From positions 1 through 64,000 of the forward strand of contig NZ_CP071796.1 in NCBI RefSeq assembly GCF_017498525.1: DNA of 64,000 nucleotides, in the 5' to 3' direction. The stretch comes from Ottowia testudinis. Its GTDB lineage: Bacteria > Pseudomonadota > Gammaproteobacteria > Burkholderiales > Burkholderiaceae_C. Position numbers and translations under genes: made by a program. This document shows positions 20,247 through 28,431 of this stretch, piece after piece (within the stretch, counting starts at the first letter, position 1; every line of letters begins with the position of its first letter). Below the pieces are notes generated by a model that was not told the DNA's origin, made no database searches, and was given only the letters and a program-made list of their open reading frames with translations.

Positions 20247-20287
20247 TTGATCAAGCCCGAATCCAGGGTTTTCATCATTTGATGAAA
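20247..20287. promoter_or_regulatory. Candidate DmpR/XylR upstream activating sequences
   Basis: Two palindromes: TTGATCAA at 20247-20254 and TTTCATCATTTGATGAAA at 20270-20287. Their centres are 28 bp apart, and they lie roughly 165-205 bp upstream of the predicted operon start. The XylR/DmpR site is built on TTGATCAA half-palindromes (from memory), with two sites about three helical turns apart, which this resembles. Confidence 0.5.
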
Positions 20288-20315
20288 TTTCCACTAAAAA
20301 TCAGGGTTTGCCAGC

Positions 20316-20345
20316 TTGGCCGCAGGACAGTCATATCTCGATAAT
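20316..20345 (+). promoter_or_regulatory. Possible sigma-70 promoter of the dmpR-like gene
   Basis: TTGGCC at 20316-20321 and GATAAT at 20340-20345 with an 18-bp spacer. The start would lie only a few bases before the ATG at 20355. The -10 region is part of a 13-bp sequence (ATCTCGATAATTT) that also occurs at 20130-20142. Confidence 0.3.
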
Positions 20346-20354
20346 TTAGGCACC

Positions 20355-22040
20355 ATGTCTGCCAAGCCGCCTGCCATGCCTTCCGACGCCGACCTGCGGC
20401 GCATGGTGCAGTTTTCGTCCGCCGATGGGCGCATCTGGCTGGCCGGCCAGCGCATGCTGCTGCTGCACGCGGCGGCGCTGGGTTCGCTACGGCGCGAGCT
20501 GATGCACACGGTGGGCGCGGCGGCCACCCGGCGCCTGCTGCTGCGCTCGGGCTATGCGGCGGGCGAGCGCGATGCCGCCCTGGCGCGCCAGCTGCGGCCG
20601 GGCGGCGACGTATTCGCCATGTTCAGCGTCGGCCCGCAGCTGCACATGCTCGAAGGCGCGGTGCAGGTCACGCCCGAGCACCTGGAGCTGGACCCGGCGC
20701 ACGGCCAGTTTCACGGCATCTTCCGCTGGGACCACTCCTGGGAAGTCGAGACCCATCTGCGCGACTTCGGCCCGCAGGCCGAGCCGGTGTGCTGGATGCT
20801 GTTGGGCTATGCCTCGGGCTACACCAGCGCCTTCATGGGGCGGCCGGTGCTGTACAAGGAGGTGGCCTGCGCCGGCTGCGGCCAGACGCATTGCCGCATC
20901 GAAGGCCGCCCGCTGGAGGACTGGGACGACGGCCTGCAGATGGCGCAAGACTATGCGCCCGAGCTGTTGCCGCCCGAGGGCTTGTCCGCGGCGGCGGCCA
21001 AGCCCGTAGCGGCCGCGCCCAGCGTCGATGCGCTCAGCCCGCTGATCGGGCGCTCGCGCGCCTTTGCCAGCGCCGCCGAGCTGCTGCGCAAGGCCGCCGG
21101 CACCCAGGTGACGGTGCTGCTGACGGGCGAAACCGGCGTCGGCAAGGAGCGTTTCGCGCGCGGTTTGCACGCGCTTAGCCCGCGCGCGGCCAAGCCCTTC
21201 GTGGCCGTGAACTGCGCCGCGCTGCCGGGCGATCTGATCGAGTCCGAGCTGTTCGGCACCGAAAAAGGCGCCTACACCGGCGCCGACGCCGCGCGCGCCG
21301 GCCGCTTCGAGCGCGCGCACGGCGGCACGCTGTTCCTGGACGAGCTGGGCGAGCTGCCCCTGCCCGCGCAGGCCAAGCTGCTGCGCGTGCTGCAGGACGG
21401 CCAGGTGGAGCGACTGGGCGCGTCCGAGCCGCGCCAGGTGAACGTGCGCGTGGTCGCGGCGACCCACGTCGATCTGGCCGAGGCGGTGCGCGCCGGGCGC
21501 TTTCGGCAAGACCTGTATTACCGCCTCAACGTCTACCCGATCCGCGTGCCGCCGCTGCGCGAGCGCGTGGAGGACATCGAGCCGCTGGCGCAGCACCTGC
21601 TGGCGCACTTCGCGGCCACGCACGACAAGCACGTGCCCGCCTTCACCGACCGCGCCCTGCTGGCGCTGCGCCGCCACGACTGGCCCGGCAACGTGCGCGA
21701 GATGGAAAACCTGGTCGAGCGCGGCGTGATCCTGGCAGCCGCTGGCCAGCCGATGGACGTGGAACACCTGTTTCCGCACGCTGCCGCTCACGACGCCGAG
21801 CCGGTCCATTCGCCCACGGCGTCGGGCCGGCTGGCGCAGACCCGGATCACGCCCATGGGCGCCGAGCTGATCGACGCCCTGCTGGCGCAAAAGCTCGGTT
21901 TGGGCGCGCTCGAAGCCGCGCTGATCGAGCAGGCGGTAGCGCGCAGCCACGGCAACCTGGCGGCGGCGGCGCGCCTGCTGGGCATCACCCGGCCGCAGCT
22001 AAGCTACCGGCTGGCCAAGATCCACGACGGCAACGCCTGA
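20355..22040 (+). CDS. dmpR: Sigma-54-dependent phenol-responsive activator (DmpR/XylR type)
   Basis: NtrC-family activator expected to bind phenols and switch on the divergent operon. The 561-residue protein has a XylR N-terminal sensor domain ([20 protein letters not shown]), a 4-vinyl reductase-like segment with the zinc cysteines in [10 protein letters not shown], a linker, an AAA+ domain with Walker [10 protein letters not shown], the sigma-54 contact loop as GAYTGA rather than the common GAFTGA, and a C-terminal Fis-type helix-turn-helix ([19 protein letters not shown]). The ATG at 20355 was chosen for homology; a longer frame begins at 20316. The ribosome site is poor. A GntR gene follows 10 bp after the stop. 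Confidence 0.93.
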   Translation: MSAKPPAMPSDADLRRMVQFSSADGRIWLAGQRMLLLHAAALGSLRRELMHTVGAAATRRLLLRSGYAAGERDAALARQLRPGGDVFAMFSVGPQLHMLEGAVQVTPEHLELDPAHGQFHGIFRWDHSWEVETHLRDFGPQAEPVCWMLLGYASGYTSAFMGRPVLYKEVACAGCGQTHCRIEGRPLEDWDDGLQMAQDYAPELLPPEGLSAAAAKPVAAAPSVDALSPLIGRSRAFASAAELLRKAAGTQVTVLLTGETGVGKERFARGLHALSPRAAKPFVAVNCAALPGDLIESELFGTEKGAYTGADAARAGRFERAHGGTLFLDELGELPLPAQAKLLRVLQDGQVERLGASEPRQVNVRVVAATHVDLAEAVRAGRFRQDLYYRLNVYPIRVPPLRERVEDIEPLAQHLLAHFAATHDKHVPAFTDRALLALRRHDWPGNVREMENLVERGVILAAAGQPMDVEHLFPHAAAHDAEPVHSPTASGRLAQTRITPMGAELIDALLAQKLGLGALEAALIEQAVARSHGNLAAAARLLGITRPQLSYRLAKIHDGNA

Positions 22041-22050
22041 AACCCACGCC

Positions 22051-22764
22051 ATGGCCAAACGCGCCCTCGACCCCCATACCGACGCGCCCGAGCGCACCCT
22101 GATCGAGCGCGCCTACGCCCAGCTGCGCGACGACATCGTCAGCGGCCACCTGGCGCCGGGCGAAAAACTGCGCGTGGAGCACCTCAAGCAGCATTACGGC
22201 GTCGGCGCCGGCACGCTGCGCGAGGCCATCACGCGCCTGGCCAGCGATGCGCTGGTGGTTACCGAGGGGCAGCGCGGCTTTCGCGTGGCGCCCATGGCCT
22301 TGTGCGACATGCAGGACTTGACGCGCCTGCGCATCCACATCGAGATCGACGCGCTGCGCCAGTCCATGCGCCATGGCGACGCCGCCTGGCGCGAACGCCT
22401 GCGCACCGCCTACGCCGAGCTGTCGCGGCTCGAGCAGCCGCTGCAGCCCGAACACGCCAGGTCGTGGGAGGCACTGAACATCGCCTTTCACGAGGCGCTG
22501 CTGTCCGGCCACGATTCGCCCTGGACGCTGCGCCTGCTGCGCACCCTGTCGCGCCAGAGCGAGCGCTACCGGCACTACGCCATCGGCCTGTCCGACCAGC
22601 GGCGCGACGTGCACGCCGAGCATCAGCGCATCTTCGACAGCGCCATCAGCGGCAACGAGCTGCGCGCCGCGCTGGCGCTGGAAGAACACATCCGCACCAC
22701 GGCCGAGCTGGTGGAACGCGCGCTGGGCGGCGCCGCGCCGGAAGCCGCCCCGCCCGCGGCCTGA
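22051..22764 (+). CDS. GntR-family (FadR subfamily) transcriptional regulator
   Basis: Predicted repressor of 237 residues: N-terminal winged helix (AYAQLRDDIVSGHLAPGEKL, then GAGTLREAITRLASDALV) and an all-helical FCD ligand domain with acid/His residues suited to a metal-bound carboxylate (HIEIDALRQSM, IAFHEALLS, HAEHQRIFDSAI). It starts 10 bp after the dmpR-like gene, so both regulators are probably co-transcribed. A ligand from the meta pathway would be logical, but this is inference. GntR genes next to phenol activators are known in Comamonas-like clusters (from memory). Confidence 0.88.
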   Translation: MAKRALDPHTDAPERTLIERAYAQLRDDIVSGHLAPGEKLRVEHLKQHYGVGAGTLREAITRLASDALVVTEGQRGFRVAPMALCDMQDLTRLRIHIEIDALRQSMRHGDAAWRERLRTAYAELSRLEQPLQPEHARSWEALNIAFHEALLSGHDSPWTLRLLRTLSRQSERYRHYAIGLSDQRRDVHAEHQRIFDSAISGNELRAALALEEHIRTTAELVERALGGAAPEAAPPAA

Positions 22765-22770
22765 GTCGCC

Positions 22771-23736
22771 TCAGCCCGTGGCGGGCGGCTGGCCGCGCAG
22801 CACCTCCAGCGCCAGGCACAGGTCGGCCCAGGCCTTGGCTTTTTCGGGCAGGGCGCGCAGCAGGTAAGCCGGGTGGTAGGTGACGATGACCGGCACGCCT
22901 TCGTACTGGTGCACGCGCCCGCGCAGACGGCCGATGGGCTCGGTGGTCTGCAGCAGCGACTGCACGGCAAAACGGCCCATGGCCAGAATGATCTTGGGCT
23001 GCACCAGCGCCACCTGGCGGCGCAAATAGGGCTCGCACTCGGCGATCTCGTCCGGCTGCGGGTTGCGGTTGCCGGGCGGGCGGCATTTGAGGACGTTGGC
23101 GATGTACACACCGCCTTTTGAATCAATTTGGCCGCTGGCGCTTTCTGAATCAGCGCGAACAGCTATCGAATTGATAGCTTCTTCGAGCTGCCGCGACAAA
23201 CCGAGGGCCGCCAGCATGTTGTCCAACAGCTTGCCTGCTTGGCCGACGAAGGGCTGGCCCTGGCGGTCTTCGTTTTCGCCCGGCGCCTCGCCGACCACCA
23301 TCCAGTCGGCCGTGCGGCTGCCGGTCCCGAACACGGTTTGCGTGCGGCCGGCGCACAGGCCGCAGGCGCGGCAGGCGGCCACGGTGGCTTCAAGCTGCGG
23401 CCAGTCCATCTCGGCCACGCCGCCGGGGCGCGGCCCAAGCGCCACCGCCTGGGCGGCGGGCGGCACAGGCATGCCGCTGGACGGTGGCGCGGCGCCGCGC
23501 GCCGGGGCATCCACGCGGGCCGATGTGGCGCGGGCCGCATGCACCGCGCCGGCCGGCGCGGCACCCGATCCCGGCAATTGTTGCAAATCCAATCGGGCGC
23601 TGCCGCCCGTCTGATCAGCGCGAGCAGCTGCTTTTTCAATAGCATCCTCGACCGGGCTGGGCGCACTGGGCGCCCACACCTTGATGCCCATTTCGGCCAG
23701 CATGGCGCGCTGGCGCTCATCAAGCTGCAGCGTCAT
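22771..23736 (-). CDS. Family 4 uracil-DNA glycosylase (iron-sulfur type)
   Basis: Removes uracil from DNA. The 321-residue protein has the [4Fe-4S] cysteines (CRACGLC and two later Cys), the catalytic GEAPGENEDRQGQPFVGQAG, the LKCRPPGNRNPQPDE segment and C-terminal TYHPAYLLR. The N-terminal 120 residues are a Pro/Ala-rich extension typical of Burkholderiales. Two family A repeats lie inside the reading frame, encoding about residues 32-52 and 187-207; the second sits between the LSRQL and VLKCRPPGN conserved blocks and adds about 20 residues (EEAINSIAVRADSESASGQ) that I do not expect in the family. The ATG at 23736 was preferred to a longer upstream frame. Confidence 0.92.
   Translation of the reverse strand: MTLQLDERQRAMLAEMGIKVWAPSAPSPVEDAIEKAAARADQTGGSARLDLQQLPGSGAAPAGAVHAARATSARVDAPARGAAPPSSGMPVPPAAQAVALGPRPGGVAEMDWPQLEATVAACRACGLCAGRTQTVFGTGSRTADWMVVGEAPGENEDRQGQPFVGQAGKLLDNMLAALGLSRQLEEAINSIAVRADSESASGQIDSKGGVYIANVLKCRPPGNRNPQPDEIAECEPYLRRQVALVQPKIILAMGRFAVQSLLQTTEPIGRLRGRVHQYEGVPVIVTYHPAYLLRALPEKAKAWADLCLALEVLRGQPPATG
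23116..23178 (-). repeat. Family A dispersed palindrome, copy 6, inside the udg reading frame
   Basis: On the minus strand: GATAGCTGTTCGCGCTGATT, arm AAAGCGC, and tail CAAATTGATTCAAAA. It is in frame within the uracil-DNA glycosylase gene and encodes about residues 187-207. Confidence 0.85.
23583..23643 (-). repeat. Family A dispersed palindrome, copy 7, inside the udg reading frame
   Basis: On the minus strand: GCTATTGAAAAAGCAGCTGC, then TCGCGCTGATC and a GC-rich second arm. It lies in frame in the N-terminal linker of the uracil-DNA glycosylase (about residues 32-52). Confidence 0.75.
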
Positions 23737-23845
23737 GGTGCGCGCCCATTTCTGATCGCAGCGTCGATGCGAGCAGCAGGCAGCCAAGCCGCCACAGCCG
23801 GGGTACTCCGGGGGAAAAAGCGCGCGCAGCGCGAATCAGGGGGAT

Positions 23846-24349
23846 TCATAGCTTTTGACTCATGACCACCGCATCCTCGCGCGCGCCGTGGCCGCCCGGA
23901 TAGTAGGCCTTGCGCAGGCCCACGCGCGCAAAGCCGTGCCGCAGGTACACCTGCTGCGCGCGCTTGTTGCTGGCGCGCACTTCCAGCCACAGCCAGTCGG
24001 CGCGTTGCGCGCGCGCCCACAGCACCAGGGCGTCAAGCAGCACCAGCGCCCAGCCCTGGCGCTGGTGCGCGGGCGCGACGGTGATGTTGAGCAGGTGCAC
24101 TTCCTGGCAGCCCGGCATGGCCACGAAGTAGCCCAGCAGCGTGTCGCCCGCCAGCAGGCACAGCGCGTGGTGGCCTGCGGCCAGCGTGTCGGCGAAGTTG
24201 CCACGCGTCCACGGGTGGCTGTAGACGGCCTGCTCGACGGCCAGCACCGCGTCCAGCCGCTCGGGCGTCATGGGCTCGAAACGCGCTTCGACGGCGGGTG
24301 CGGCAGGCAAACAAGCCAAGGGCGTGCTGGCGGTGAAAACGGCGCTCAT
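23846..24349 (-). CDS. rimI: Ribosomal protein N-acetyltransferase RimI-type
   Basis: GNAT-fold acetyltransferase of 167 residues, predicted to acetylate the alanine at the N-terminus of ribosomal protein bS18. It has the acetyl-CoA-binding motif (VAPAHQRQGWALVLL) and the family C-terminal segments LEVRASNKRAQQVYLRHGF and KAYYPGG. The ATG at 24349 was chosen; a TTG at 24373 is in frame upstream. It follows tsaB in the same direction, a common bacterial pairing. Confidence 0.9.
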   Translation of the reverse strand: MSAVFTASTPLACLPAAPAVEARFEPMTPERLDAVLAVEQAVYSHPWTRGNFADTLAAGHHALCLLAGDTLLGYFVAMPGCQEVHLLNITVAPAHQRQGWALVLLDALVLWARAQRADWLWLEVRASNKRAQQVYLRHGFARVGLRKAYYPGGHGAREDAVVMSQKL

Positions 24350-24389
24350 GACGGACGGGGCGAACAAAGGCAATCGGGGTTGGGGCGCG

Positions 24390-25106
24390 CTAGCGCGCCG
24401 GGCTGGCGGCGCTTCTCTCGGCGGTGGTCAGCGCCACTTTATCGCGGATGTACAGAGGCAACGCCTGCTCGGCCGGCACCGCCCGTCCGGCGGCCAGCAG
24501 CGCCGGCGCCAGCGCCAGCAGCGCATGGGCACCGGGCAGCACCTCGGCGCGCGGCAGTGCGCGCAGCGCGGGCGGCAAACGCTCGCCATACACCGTGAAG
24601 ACATTGCCGGCCAGCAGCGCGCCGTCGGCCGGCGCTGGCAGCGCCTCGGGCGGGCCCACCGCCGGCTCGCCCAGCGCGCGCCAGCCGGTGGCATCGGCCC
24701 AGGCGTATTCGGCCGCATAGACCTCGTTCATGCGCGCGTCCAGCAGCGCCAGAACGCGCGTGGCGCCGTGCCGTGCGCGGGCGGATTCGGCCACGGCGAG
24801 CAAGGTGTCGATCGGCAGCACCGGCACCCCGGCGCCATAGGCCAGCCCCTGCGCCACCGAACACGCTGTGCGCAACCCCGTGAACGAACCCGGCCCGCGC
24901 CCGAACGCGATGGCGTGCAAATCGCTGAACGAAAGCCCGGCCTGCGCCAGCAACGCCTGCACGGTGGGGATCAGCGTGGCCGAGGCCTGGGGGCCGCCGG
25001 CGCCCTCGCGCACAAAGCGCTCGCCATCGGCGCCCCGCAGCACGGCGGCCGACAGGTGCTCGGTGCTGGTGTCGAAAGCGAGCAAATTCAAGGCATCGGG
25101 TTTCAT
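24390..25106 (-). CDS. tsaB: tRNA threonylcarbamoyladenosine synthesis protein TsaB
   Basis: ASKHA-fold partner of TsaD in making t6A37 on ANN-decoding tRNAs. The 238-residue protein has the N-terminal LLAFDTSTEHLSAAV and the conserved GRGPGSFTGLRTACSVAQGL. The length is normal. The first enzyme of the pathway (Sua5 type) is encoded separately at 30655. The ribosome site before the ATG at 25106 is poor; a family A repeat starts six bases upstream. Confidence 0.95.
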   Translation of the reverse strand: MKPDALNLLAFDTSTEHLSAAVLRGADGERFVREGAGGPQASATLIPTVQALLAQAGLSFSDLHAIAFGRGPGSFTGLRTACSVAQGLAYGAGVPVLPIDTLLAVAESARARHGATRVLALLDARMNEVYAAEYAWADATGWRALGEPAVGPPEALPAPADGALLAGNVFTVYGERLPPALRALPRAEVLPGAHALLALAPALLAAGRAVPAEQALPLYIRDKVALTTAERSAASPAR

Positions 25107-25111
25107 GAGCG

Positions 25112-25160
25112 TTATCAGGTCTTAGCGCTTGCCTGGAAAGCGCGGGCAGCTATTAAATCA
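25112..25160 (-). repeat. Family A dispersed palindrome, copy 8
   Basis: On the minus strand: TTTAATAGCTGCCCGCGC, arm CAAGCGC. It occupies the sequence just upstream of tsaB and encodes the last residues and stop of the small upstream frame. Confidence 0.8.
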
Positions 25161-25393
25161 GCAGTATTTGACCGCGCCGCCCGGACGCCGAACAAAAAAG
25201 CCGGCGGGGTGACCAGTGCCAGCTCCGCCGCCAAGCCCCAGCCCAGCAGCAGCACCGCGCCCAACGCCAACGGCCCCCGCACCAACGCCGTCATCATGGC
25301 CGCCGGCCACACGGGGAGAAAAACGCATGCGAGGATTATCGGCGCGCAGGGCACCACGGCAGGCCGCCGCCATCGTCCCGAGGGGCGGTGCAA
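25115..25393 (-). CDS. Hypothetical small membrane protein
   Basis: A 92-codon frame ending 8 bp before tsaB in the same direction. The encoded peptide has two hydrophobic stretches (IILACVFLPVWPAAMM and ALGAVLLLGWGLAAELALV) that could span the membrane. I do not recognise a family. No ATG lies at the 5-prime end; the frame opens with TTG and in-frame GTG codons follow, so the start is uncertain. The last dozen residues (ARAFQASAKT) come from the family A repeat. It may be a chance frame in GC-rich DNA. Confidence 0.3.
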   Translation of the reverse strand: MHRPSGRWRRPAVVPCAPIILACVFLPVWPAAMMTALVRGPLALGAVLLLGWGLAAELALVTPPAFLFGVRAARSNTADLIAARAFQASAKT

Positions 25394-25465
25394 AAAACCA
25401 TCGATCCGCTACGGCTTGATGCGCTGGCCGTACCCGCCGCGCGCGCGCCCGATAGACTGCGCGGC

Positions 25466-26989
25466 GTGACGCTTCGACCCCTCTTCCCGCGCCGCTGCAC
25501 CGGCCTGCTGCTGGCCGCGCTGGCCCTCGCCGGCAGCGCCCGCGCCCAGGCACCCCTGCCGCCCGACATCGCCCAGGCCCTGAACAAGGCTGGCGTGCCC
25601 GCCAGCGCCGTGGCCATGGTGGTGGCGCCGCTGCCGCCGCCGCCCGGCACCGTCACGCGCGCGCCCGAGCCGGTCAACCCGGGCGGCGAGCGCAACCCGG
25701 CACCCGCAGCCGCCAGCATGGCCCTGCCGCCGCCGCGCCTGAGCTGGCAGGCCGACCTGCCGATGAACCCGGCCTCGGTGATGAAGCTGGTGACCACCTA
25801 CGCCGGGCTGGACAAGCTCGGCCCCGGGCATTTCTGGCGCACGCGCGTCTACACGCAGGGCTACGTCAGCAACGGCGTGCTGAACGGCAACCTGCTGATC
25901 CAGGGCAGCGGCGACCCCAAGCTGGTGGTCGAGCGCCTGCAGGAGCTGATGCGCGCCATCCAGGACAAGGGCGTGCGGCAGATCAAGGGCGACATCCTGC
26001 TCGACAACACCATCTTCCGCCTGCCCGCGCACGACGCCGCCGCCTTCGACGACGACCCGCTGCGGCCCTACAACGTCGGGCCGGACGGGCTGCTGCTCAA
26101 CTTCAAGGCGCTGGTCTTCAAGTTCATCCCCGACCCGGCGGGCCGGCGCGTGCGGGTGGAAACCGAGCCGCCGATCGCCGGCGTGGCGATCCCGGCCGAG
26201 GTGCCCGCGGCCGGCGGCGCCTGCGGCAACTGGCGCAGCCGGCTGGCGGCCGATTTCAGCAACCCGAACCAGGTCGTGTTCGCCGGCCGCTACCCCAGCA
26301 GCTGCGGCGAGCAAAGCTGGAGCATCGCCTACCCCGACCCGGCCAGCTACGCGCCGCGCGTGATCGAGGCCCTGTGGCGCACCGCCGGCGGCGCCTTGAC
26401 CGGCCAGGTCAAGTGGGCCGACCGCCCTGCCACCGGCCAGCCGCTGGTGACGGGTTTTTCGCTGCCTCTGGCGGACATCATTGCCGACATCAACAAGTTC
26501 TCGAACAACGTGATGGCGCAGCAGATGTTCCTCACGCTGTCGGCCGGCGACGGGCGCGCCAGCCTGGCCGAATCGCAAAACACCCTGCGCCGCTGGTGGC
26601 GCGAGCGCTTTGGCCTGCGCACCACGCCCATCGTCGAAAACGGCTCGGGCCTGTCGCGCAACGAACGCATCACCGCCGCCTCGCTGACCGCGCTGCTGCA
26701 ACAGGCCGCCGGGCACCCCAACGGCGCGGTGTTCGAGCATTCGCTGTCGATCGCCGGCGTGGACGGCACCACGCGCCGCATGGCCGCACGCGCGCCGGGA
26801 TCGGCGGCCATCGGCAACGCCCGGCTGAAAACCGGCACCCTGCGCGATGTCACGGCGATCGCCGGTTATGCCTACGGCCTGTCGGGCCACAACTACGCGG
26901 TGGTGGGCATCATCAACCACCCCAACGCGGGCGCTGCGCGGCCCGCGCTGGACCGGTTGGTGGAGTGGGCGGTGCGGGATACGCCGTAG
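25466..26989 (+). CDS. dacB: D-alanyl-D-alanine carboxypeptidase/endopeptidase (PBP4, DacB type)
   Basis: Periplasmic class C penicillin-binding protein trimming peptidoglycan cross-links. From the GTG at 25466 the protein has 507 residues with a signal peptide ending near ALAGSARA. The active-site motifs are present: SxxK as SVMK (PMNPASVMKLVTTY), SxN as SNN (FSNNVMAQQMF), and KTG (RLKTGTLRDV). The Pro-rich stretch near residues 45-75 is unusual. An upstream in-frame start at 25388 would put 26 residues before the signal peptide, so GTG at 25466 is preferred although no ribosome site is visible. Confidence 0.9.
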   Translation: MTLRPLFPRRCTGLLLAALALAGSARAQAPLPPDIAQALNKAGVPASAVAMVVAPLPPPPGTVTRAPEPVNPGGERNPAPAAASMALPPPRLSWQADLPMNPASVMKLVTTYAGLDKLGPGHFWRTRVYTQGYVSNGVLNGNLLIQGSGDPKLVVERLQELMRAIQDKGVRQIKGDILLDNTIFRLPAHDAAAFDDDPLRPYNVGPDGLLLNFKALVFKFIPDPAGRRVRVETEPPIAGVAIPAEVPAAGGACGNWRSRLAADFSNPNQVVFAGRYPSSCGEQSWSIAYPDPASYAPRVIEALWRTAGGALTGQVKWADRPATGQPLVTGFSLPLADIIADINKFSNNVMAQQMFLTLSAGDGRASLAESQNTLRRWWRERFGLRTTPIVENGSGLSRNERITAASLTALLQQAAGHPNGAVFEHSLSIAGVDGTTRRMAARAPGSAAIGNARLKTGTLRDVTAIAGYAYGLSGHNYAVVGIINHPNAGAARPALDRLVEWAVRDTP

Positions 26990-26992
26990 GAA

Positions 26993-27055
26993 TTTTTTGG
27001 CACCAAATCGGGCTGGAGCGCTTGGCTGACAAGCGCGGGCAGCTATGGTTTTTAA
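26993..27055 (-). repeat. Family A dispersed palindrome, copy 9
   Basis: On the minus strand: CATAGCTGCCCGCGCTTG, arm CCAAGCGC, tail GATTTGGTGCCAAAAAATT. It follows the dacB stop codon. Confidence 0.8.
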
Positions 27056-27062
27056 TGCATTC

Positions 27063-27167
27063 TTTTGAACGCAAAGGGCGCAGAGGTTTCGCAAAAGTCG
27101 CAGAAGTTTTCTTTCATGAATTCTTTTTTGCGACTTTTGCGTGATCTTTGCGCCCTTTGCGTTCAAA
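27063..27167. repeat. Long imperfect hairpin between convergent genes
   Basis: Arms of about 40 bp: GAACGCAAAGGGCGCAGAG at 27066-27084 is matched by CTTTGCGCCCTTTGCGTTC at 27146-27164, and GCAAAAGTCGCA pairs with TGCGACTTTTGC nearer the loop. It could stop transcription from dacB and the dehydrogenase gene in both directions. Similar GCAAAG-rich repeats occur in Burkholderiales (from memory). Confidence 0.75.
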
Positions 27168-27242
27168 GGGAGTGCAGCAGGACTTGCCCCAAGGCGAAGC
27201 GTTCAAGCCCCATCCTGCGTCGAATGCTGCGGTGTGCCCCCA

Positions 27243-28319
27243 TCAAAGCGCCGCCGCGATCGCCTGGCCCATCTCGGTAGTGGATGCCTGCCCGCCCAAA
27301 TCCGGCGTGCGCGGGCCTTGCGCCAGCACCTGCTCGATGGCTTTCAGGATGGCGTCGTGCGCGGCCTGTTCGCCCAGAAACTGCAACATCATGGCCGCCG
27401 ACCAAATCATGGCCACGGGGTTGGCGATGTTCTGGCCGAAGATGTCGGGCGCCGAGCCGTGCACGGGCTCGAACAGGCTGGGAAATTGCCGCTCCGGGTT
27501 CAGATTGGCCGATGGCGCCAGGCCGATGGTGCCGGTGCAGGCAGGCCCCAGGTCGCTCAGGATGTCGCCGAACAGGTTGCTGGCCACCACCACGTCAAAG
27601 CGCTGCGGCTGCAAGACAAAGCGCGCGGTGAGGATGTCGATGTGGTGCTTTTCGACCGCGATCTGCGGGTAGTGCTTGTGCATGGCGTCGGCGCGGCCAT
27701 CCCACCAGGGCATGCTGATGGCGATGCCGTTGCTCTTGGTGGCCACATCCAGTTTTTTGCGTGGGCGCGCGGCGGCCTGCTCAAAGGCGAACTTCAGCAC
27801 GCGGTCGGCGCCGAAGCGGCTCATCACGGTCTCTTGCACCACGATCTCGCGCTCGGTACCGGCGTACATCACGCCGCCCAGGTTGGTGTATTCGCCCTCG
27901 GTGTTCTCGCGCACGACGAGGAAGTCGATGTCGCCCGGCTTGCGCCCCGCCAGCGGGCAAGGCACGCCCTCGAACAGCCGCACCGGGCGCAGGTTGATGT
28001 ACTGGTCGAATTCGCGCCGGAATTTCAGCAGGCTGCCCCACAGCGAGATGTGGTCGGGCACGGTGGCCGGCCAGCCGACGGCGCCGAACAGGATGGCGTC
28101 CATGCCTTGCAGCTGCGCCTTCCAGTCGGCGGGCATCATCTCGCCGGTCTTGACGTAATGGCCGCAGCTGGCCCAGCCGATGGGGGTCAGGTCGAGCTGA
28201 AAGCCAAACCGCGCCTGCGCCGCCTGCAGGGCGCGCAGCGCTTCGGGCATGACTTCCTGGCCGATGCCGTCGCCCGGGATGACGGCGATGCGGTGCAGCC
28301 GTGGGGTCGAAGTGGTCAT
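27243..28319 (-). CDS. Tartrate/D-malate dehydrogenase family enzyme (TtuC/DmlA-like)
   Basis: Isocitrate/isopropylmalate dehydrogenase superfamily protein of 358 residues. It has the NAD-binding start RIAVIPGDGIGQEVMPEAL, the substrate-site FRREFDQYINLRPVRLFEG with VGWPATVPDHISLWG (typical of the tartrate/D-malate subgroup rather than LeuB), the metal-binding ASNLFGDILSDL, and EPVHGSAPDIFGQNIANP. Expected reactions are oxidative decarboxylation of D-malate or conversion of tartrate; which one is not decidable here. The start at 28319 follows AAGGAG. Confidence 0.88.
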   Translation of the reverse strand: MTTSTPRLHRIAVIPGDGIGQEVMPEALRALQAAQARFGFQLDLTPIGWASCGHYVKTGEMMPADWKAQLQGMDAILFGAVGWPATVPDHISLWGSLLKFRREFDQYINLRPVRLFEGVPCPLAGRKPGDIDFLVVRENTEGEYTNLGGVMYAGTEREIVVQETVMSRFGADRVLKFAFEQAAARPRKKLDVATKSNGIAISMPWWDGRADAMHKHYPQIAVEKHHIDILTARFVLQPQRFDVVVASNLFGDILSDLGPACTGTIGLAPSANLNPERQFPSLFEPVHGSAPDIFGQNIANPVAMIWSAAMMLQFLGEQAAHDAILKAIEQVLAQGPRTPDLGGQASTTEMGQAIAAAL

Positions 28320-28431
28320 GGGGCGCTCCTTTTCGAAGTCTGAGCATAGCGCTGCTTGGGTAATCCCCTAGCCTGGCCGTGCGCCGCCCTGCCTACGATG
28401 GCCGATTCATCACCCCCCTCGAGGAGTCTCC

